Origin: Anisodus tanguticus
Lineage: Eukaryota > Streptophyta > Magnoliopsida > Solanales > Solanaceae
Direction of reading: 5' to 3'
Assembly: GCA_034509755.1 (NCBI GenBank)
Contig: CM067546.1
Location: 32,448,383 to 32,512,382, forward strand
DNA: 64,000 bases
Below, one piece after another: positions 57,835 to 64,000 of the stretch; positions within the stretch are counted from its first letter, which is position 1, and every line of letters begins with the position of its first letter. The position numbers and the translations under genes are program-made. The notes beneath the pieces were generated by a model. That model was not told the DNA's origin and ran no database searches. It saw nothing but the letters and a program-made list of their open reading frames with translations.

Positions 57835-58620
57835 TTGATGTTGTGCCTGCTATGTGTAGGTTCATGGTGGTTGGGGTTTCAGAAATGTCGGTGCTAATGA
57901 GTTTCCTCTGAATCAGTTCTTCTCATATGCCTCGGTATCTTCTTTTCATATCTTGAGTGTCCAAAGAAGTTTAATCTCACTCCTTCAATGAAAACGTTTT
58001 TGAAGAGGAACGTCGCGACTTTTGCTGCTATATTTAGGGAAAACTCGGCAAACTCAAAGTACCTGCAAAATCAATGACAAACTTGTCCTAGTTCTTTTCC
58101 TGGTGTGGACCCGTCAAGTGGAAATACATCAGGGTCTGAAAGTGGACTTGGGCAGTCTGATGAATCTTAGAATCTAAAAAACCAATAAGTGGTTAACTCC
58201 GTCTTAAATAAGTTTCGTGATTTGAATCTTGATGAGAATTCGAAGCAGGTCCATGGCCAGACAAACTAGACAAATGAGATGATTCTGAATTTGATCTATC
58301 AAATAAAGGATTTAGAAAGACAGGTGAAGGAGCGAAAAGACCGGGCCCACAAGAAGGAAATGCAAGCTGCAAGAAAGCTCAGTAATGACTTATTGACTTA
58401 ACTGAGCTTAAGATGTTGAGGATGGAAAAGTAGGAGACTCAAAGATTAAAGTCAAGTAAGCACGACATTGAAGAGACTACCATGAAAAGTCTCATTATAT
58501 GGAGACTGTTATAAATAGAGCAAGTGACCAAGTTGATCATGCAAATCTGGCAGTGAAAAAGCTTGAGAACAAGAATGCTGAAATCTGGCAGTGAAAAAGC
58601 TTGAGAACAAGAATGCTGAA
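57835..58620 (+). pseudogene. RING E3 ligase exon-1 fragment, block C
   Basis: Same start (GTTGTGCCTGCTATGTG) and same early frameshift as copy B, with additional stops. It ends in a tandem triplication of CTGGCAGTGAAAAAGCTTGA-type sequence (58547-58630), where it meets a LINE fragment. Confidence 0.8.
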
Positions 58621-58629
58621 ATCTGGCAG

Positions 58630-59431
58630 TGGCACTTTTTTGTCTTACAAGACTCCAGATGCGAGCCTCCATTTCATCCACCATGTCCCAATACGATGTG
58701 TGATATCATCATCAATATCTCCATTCATTTGAATAATAGACCCGAGGTACTTGAAGCTTCCTTTCTTTGGAATGACCTGAGTCCCAAGCCTCGCCTTCAT
58801 GCCTGTCTCAGGGTTTCTCCCGTTGCTGAACCTGCACTCCAAATATTCTGTCTTGGTCCTATTCAACTTGAAAACTTTAGATTCTAGAGTTTGTAGTCAA
58901 ACCTCCAGCTTGGCGTTTACTCCGCTATGAGTCTCATCAATCAGTACTATGTCATCTGTGAATAACATACACCATGGAACCTCTCCTTGGATTTGTCGCG
59001 TCAGTTCGTCCATCGCCGAGGCAAATAGGAATGGGCTAAGAGTTGATCTCTGGTGCAGCCCCATCATCACTGAAAAGTGCTCCGAGTCTCCTCCTACTGT
59101 CCGTACCCTAGTATTGGCTCCATCATAGATATCCTTGATCGCTCCAGTGTATGTCACGGCTACACCTCTAACCTCCAAAAATCTCCATAGAACCTCCCTA
59201 GGGACTTTGTCGTAGGCCTTCACGAGGTCGATGAAAACTATATTTAAGTCTCTCTTCCTCTCCCTATACTGCTCCACCAACCTCCTAATAGGATGAATGG
59301 CTTTAGTAGTCGAACGCCCCGACATGAATCCATACTGGTTCTCGAGAATATACATGCTTCTTATCACCCTCATCTCCACGACCCTTGCCAAAACTTTCAT
59401 AGTGTGGCTTAGCAGGTTGGATAGAAAGTGA
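58630..59431 (-). mobile_element. RTE-clade LINE fragment (block 2)
   Basis: Minus-strand frame 59457-58897: LLSHTMKVLARVVEMRVIRS, NQYGFMSGRSTTKAIHPIRR, VFIDLVKAYDKVPREVLWR, GLHQRSTLSPFLFASAMDEL, and the catalytic-like CMLFTDDIVLIDETH, where the DD pair is retained. The next frame is TEYLECRFSNGRNPETGMK, VIPKKGSFKYLGSIIQMNG. It is cut at 58630 by fusion to the exon-1 fragment, so the 3' tail is gone. Confidence 0.87.
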
Positions 59432-59436
59432 CTCAT

Positions 59437-60880
59437 TTGTACAATACAACATGACAATGCTTGATTTTATAATTAATCATTGCACTATACATACTTCCCC
59501 CAATGAGTTATGTTTTGGATTACACTGCAAAAAAAGCTAAATATTAGAGAAACAATTTATAGTAAATCATTGGCAAAAAAGGAACAACTAACATATGATT
59601 TGGATAGAAGCTGATTTAAGAGGAAATAGAAGAGAGAGGCTTGGGAGGAAAATAAGAGGAAATTCATACTATAGGGATGGCTAAAGCGTGGGGTGGAGAA
59701 GATTGGGACTCCTAATGGACTTTATTCATATAAAGAAACCTTTCACATTACTAACTCTTCTAATTGACTCCTCCATTTTTAAAACTCTTCATATTACTAA
59801 CTCTTAAAATTACTCATGTTTTAATAGTGAATAATTATGGTGGGTGAATAATTATGGAGGAAACGGTTTTGGTGAATTGATGTGAAGCATTAAAGTGTTG
59901 CCTGCTGAACTACTAATTCAAGCTTTCTGTAATTAAAATATTACAGTTTAATTAGATATTAATTTACTCTACGGGTTAAAATAGTAATCTTAACTTTGAG
60001 GTAGGACTTTCCATTTTTAGTATAACTGGACACGCGCGTTTCATGTGTGCCCCATATTAATAAATAGTTCTTTTTTTTATAAAATTGTGTGAATAATCAT
60101 TAATAATATGTTTGAGTATATAAAATAAATATTACATACAATATATCTTATGTTTAAAGAAGTGAACCAAACTTGCAAAAGATAATTTAGAGGAAATCAC
60201 AAAAATCTTGATTCAAATGAATTTGGTTAATGTAAACCCATGGTAATCAGACTGTTGTCATAGAACTGAGAAAGTCATAGTTAGTATTTAATTTATTTCT
60301 CTATGAACTCATCTTCCTCAAAATTCTTCTCATTATTGGTAAATAAAGTGAAGACATTGAATCTATTGTAGTCTTTGTTATTACACCCAAGCCACATACC
60401 GGTGAAGTTGAAGGATCAAACACGCTTAAGCAAAAATAAAAAAGATCAAACACATGCCTTAACAGATATACAAAAATCATGTGTTGCACATGTGAACCAT
60501 GTTATATTTTACAAATTTGTTATTTAAAAATAATAAACCATTAATCTTATACATACTTGACAATATTTTGTTGAATTAAAGGCTCAAAATGTTATCAAAC
60601 CATCGAAAATGACTCATTTATGTCACTCGTCAATAGTTTGGCTCATTTATGTCATCGTTGTTACCAAAATGATTCATACATGCCATTTTTTTCATTAACG
60701 CCAGTTTTACAATACCAGATATGACATTTGACGTCCAATTATAGGTCCATGTCATTTAATTAAATCAACACAAATTAAACAGTACATTAATTTAAAACCT
60801 GACCCATAAATTTGTGCTCGTTGATGATTTCTCTTTGCTTAACTTTATTTCCAATATGATCTTCAACTATATACACTATG
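59437..60880. repeat. copies of X and right flank, block 2; no gene
   Basis: 59437-60118 matches 44796-45465, and 60119-60880 matches 45466-46228. Only one X copy exists here, on the LINE's right; the left one was lost together with the LINE's 3' end. Confidence 0.7.
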
Positions 60881-62796
60881 CATCCATATATGATAACAAC
60901 TTGGTATGTGCAGAGGGGTATAGATGCAATCCATAATCAAGTGTGCCCTTAACGTATCGAATGATACGTTTAAGAGCAGTGAAATGAGGCTCCCTGGGGC
61001 ATGCATAAACAAACACACCTGCTGAACGGCATAAGAAATATCAGGCCTAGTGAAAGTAAGATGATGTAGTGCACCTGCAAGACTCCTATACAGAGTAGGA
61101 TCGGACACTGGAGCACCATCAACAACAATTATCTTTGATTTTGAGTCAATTGGAGTGGGCATGATCTTGCAGTTCGCCATTTTAGCCCTAAACATAATCT
61201 CCTCTGCATACTCAAGCTGACATAAAAACATAGTATCTGCAGATCTAGTCACTGAAATCCCCAAGAAGTAACTCAACTTTCCCAAGTCAGTCATAGCAAA
61301 TTCGGTTTCACCCCATCTGGTATGGGAACTAAATCTCAAGTGTGCTGATTTGTTAAAGCATTAAATTCCTCACGCAGTGCCGCATTCCAATTTGGGTCAA
61401 GCTTGGCTAGTTTTGGGTTTTTAGGAATTGGGGATATGGTTTGAGTGTTTAGGTTAAATTGGACTTTGCATTTGAAAATTCCGTGTTGGGCACGAGTTTC
61501 CATGTAGTGCGTGGAGGTATTAGCATTTTGGGTAGATGTGTGGGGTATCGAGCTCGAGTTAAGCTGCAGAGTTGGGTTCTGGTTAGTCTGCTAGGTTGGG
61601 TTAGTTGAGGAGGCATCAGTTGGTTGTCAGGATGGGTCGACGGGGTGTGGGTAATGAGTTTTGGGTTCTGGTGACCGAGAAGGGTAGGTGGAATTAATGG
61701 GTTGCGAGGGGGTGGTGTTTGGTTGTTGGAGTTTCGGTGTATGGTGTGGTAAGGGTGGCGGTGACTGTTGGGTTGGGTGTGGGAGTGTCGTCGGAGACAG
61801 ATGGATGTGGGGAACCGGGTCTGATTGGAGCGTCGATGGTGGGAAGTTCTGAAACGTGAAGGTGTGAAGAGGGGCACGAGAGGGAGGTGACCAAGTCGGC
61901 ATGGCAGAGTGGGTTGCAACCGCTACCAGAACAGTGACATAGGGTGTTCGGTGTCTGCCTAAATAGGAGAGGCAGCGATCAATTGGATTGATGTTGGTGA
62001 CGGGAGACACGATGGGGCAGAGGGTAGTGGCTGCAGAAACTGCAGTGCCGGAGCAGTGGGTTCTGACTGTGCCGGAAACTGGCAGTGCCAGAACAGTGGG
62101 TTCCGACCAGTGCCTTTCCCGAACCCCTCTGCCACCACTGCATCGATGGCCACTGCCACAACCATGGTTGTTCTCTGCTATGGAGGCCGCCGGAGAGGAG
62201 GCGAGAGAAAAAAGAAAAACAATAGGGGGTTCGAGATGTATACGAGGTGTATAAAGGGCAGTGTCGGCCGTATATGAGGTGTATAAGGGCAGTGTCAGCC
62301 GTATACAAGGTGTATAATGGCTTAAGAAGGCTGTATACGGGTAGTATATAGTGATGGGGAGGGTATAACAACCATATACATAGTGTATATCGGCGTGTAT
62401 GGGATGTATATGAGGGGTATACGTCCTGTGGAAGATATAAGGAGGGGAAAAAAGTTGTATATCAGTGATATACCAAATGTATACAGGGTTGTTTGTTTAA
62501 TAGGAGGGTTGGACAGCTGTATATCAGCGTATATCGGAGGTATACGGGTGGTTTGGTGCCGGAAAGAGAAAGGGAAGGGCGGCTGAATTTTAGGTTTTAG
62601 GTATGGAGGGATTATTGGCTCTTGATACCATGTAGAAGTGTATTAATTTTCCTTGGGGAGCCTTTCTCATTAATACAAATATATATAGTGTGTACAATGT
62701 GGAATTCTAATACAAGAGGATCCTATAATTACCATAATTATACACCACTAATAATTACAAAATATATGATGAATATTCTACTAATATTCACTAATA
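60881..62796 (-). mobile_element. Ty1/copia element G, partial third copy of element E
   Basis: 5' LTR 62631-62796, followed by the same AGTAGTAATAAA flank as element E. The leader with GTATAC motifs (62110-62630) is fused to the proline-rich linker (62010-61449), so protease and integrase are missing. RT/RNase H remains at 61339-60881 (TDLGKLSYFLGISVTRSADT, PTLYRSLAGALHHLTFTRPD). It ends abruptly at 60881 where block 2's flank begins. Two internal junctions: near 62100 and near 61310. Confidence 0.83.
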
Positions 62797-63468
62797 AGTA
62801 GTAATAAACTATGTAATAGAAATGCTCTTAATTAATCATTAGTTTAATTGGATAACTGAAGAACCCAAAATAATTCTGCAACGTAGGAATGTAAAAAGTC
62901 ATAAGATATGAGTTCTTCTATCCTAGTACTAACTGTTTATTATATCAATTACTATCATTTGATTAAATTTCATTAAATTACATACCCCCTATTAATGTTT
63001 GAATTATCTGAAATTCATATGACAACTTGATTTTGCACTGTAGGAGGTAAAAAGTCGTAAGAGATGGTAGAATGTATTCTTCTAATTAGTGTAAGGAACT
63101 TAATAAACAGTCTCATAATTTATTACTCCTTCAAACCATTTGTATTTCCTTCTATCTAAATGCTCCTAAATGTTTCTTTCTATCTTAATGCTCCTGAAGT
63201 GATTATCCTTCATGTAATTATTATATTAAAGATTTCATTCAAGGTAAGAAATAACTAAATGCTCTGAATTATAATATTACTGTTTAATATTTATTATATT
63301 AGATATTTTATGTTTTATTATATTATAATTAATTTATAATAGGGGCAAAATCGTAATCCAACTATGTGTATCTCTATCTCATGTCAAACAAAAAAAGTTT
63401 TTAAAATAACATAAATAAAAAGGAAACATACAAACTAAAAATGAATTGTGTGTAAGCGATAACATATT
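62797..63468. other. intergenic segment of the third block; no gene
   Basis: Repeats 30438-31105 with few changes and stops at 63468, where another copia begins. Confidence 0.6.
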
Positions 63469-64000
63469 TGAAATAAATAATCCCTTGATTATTTTCATTA
63501 ATTGAAAGAGTATATATACAATTTACATATTTCCATAATAGGAAAATCATATTCCTATTCTACTCGTAAAACCCTATTCTAGTAGTACAAGATTCCAATA
63601 ATTATGGTAAGTGTACAATGTAATATTTACAATACAATATTACCTAGACTATGGAACATAACACGGAAATAAACATATACACAAACCGTGTGTATATCAC
63701 GGAATATCTTCCATATTCCATATTTAACACACCCCCGCAGTCATAGCGGGCGGTCTTCGAACGCTGAGACTGTCCCTAAAATCTTCAAAAAGGACTGAGG
63801 GAAGACCCTTTGTAAAGATGTCTACAATTTGATACCTGGAAGGGACATGACAGACGTGTACTTGTCCACAACTACCTTTTCGCGAACAAAATGAATGTCC
63901 ATTTCGATATGTTTAGTGCGCTGGTGCATAACCGGATTCCCAGAAAGATAGATGGCACTAACATTATCACAATAAATCAAGGTAGCCTTCTGAATAGGAC
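63469..64000 (-). mobile_element. Ty1/copia element L, 3' end, running off the window
   Basis: 3' LTR 63469-63729 (plus-strand TGAAATAAATAATCCC ... ATATTTAACA). CACCCCCGCAGTC follows (purine tract on the coding strand), then the end of RNase H read on the minus strand (IADIFTKGLP region; DIHFVREKV; VYCDNVSAI). Same family as the remnant at 21106-24366, whose LTR begins TGTTAAATATCACGG. Confidence 0.87.

Larger units (their letters stand above)
54884..58500 (+). repeat. duplicated block, copy C
   Basis: Collinear with 13221-16130 and 32511-35694. It retains the segment lost from copy B (55561-56045) and carries the SINE lacking in copy A, so it is the most complete version of this block. Left junction in the hairpin AAGCGAGGC (54886) / GCCTCGCTT (54916). 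Confidence 0.82.

Overview
This is a gene-poor stretch of a dicot plant nuclear genome, probably Solanaceae. The evidence is intron-bearing host genes of plant-only families (a NAC factor and an MIP1-type RING E3 ligase), plant Ty1/copia elements primed by initiator tRNA-Met, RTE-type LINEs ending in a TTG-rich tail, Au-like tRNA-derived SINEs, and Stowaway and Tourist-like MITEs. The family assignment rests on repeat style only and is an inference.

Layout. 1-1167: copia fragment. 1358-5849: a NAC transcription-factor gene of four recognisable exon pieces, broken by a minus-strand copia element; the start of exon 2 (NAC subdomain C) is missing. 5850-10395: intergenic, with a 1.1-kb Tourist/Harbinger-like MITE (7184-8279), a tandemly duplicated RTE LINE 3' tail and a 35-bp tandem repeat. 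10396-18654 (minus): the one host gene that looks intact, a 688-residue MIP1/RF298-type RING E3 ligase made of two exons around a 6.2-kb intron. That intron holds a TRIM, a Stowaway MITE, a SINE, and an inverted, decayed partial copy of the gene's own exon 1 (or of a close paralogue's).

19130-24366: two copia remnants joined head to head. 24367-46230: composite block 1. It contains a 5.8-kb copia element (itself carrying a hAT insertion), a truncated copia LTR-gag piece, a duplicate of the RING-gene intron and 5' region, a very young copia element (35700-40717) with LTRs that look identical, and an RTE LINE flanked by about 650-bp direct copies. 46340-48681: truncated copia. 48682-60880: composite block 2, a second copy of the same arrangement. 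60881-63468: partial third copy. 63469-64000: start of another copia element running off the window.

The two host genes show no functional link. The story of the window is nested transposition plus segmental duplication around the RING-ligase locus. Block order and shared insertion sites let events be ranked: capture of the inverted fragment in the intron came first, then SINE and copia insertions, block duplication, and most recently the 5-kb copia insertion. No CRISPR array, rRNA, tRNA gene or defence or biosynthetic cluster was seen. The most unusual feature is the self-complementary exon/intron arrangement of the RING gene.
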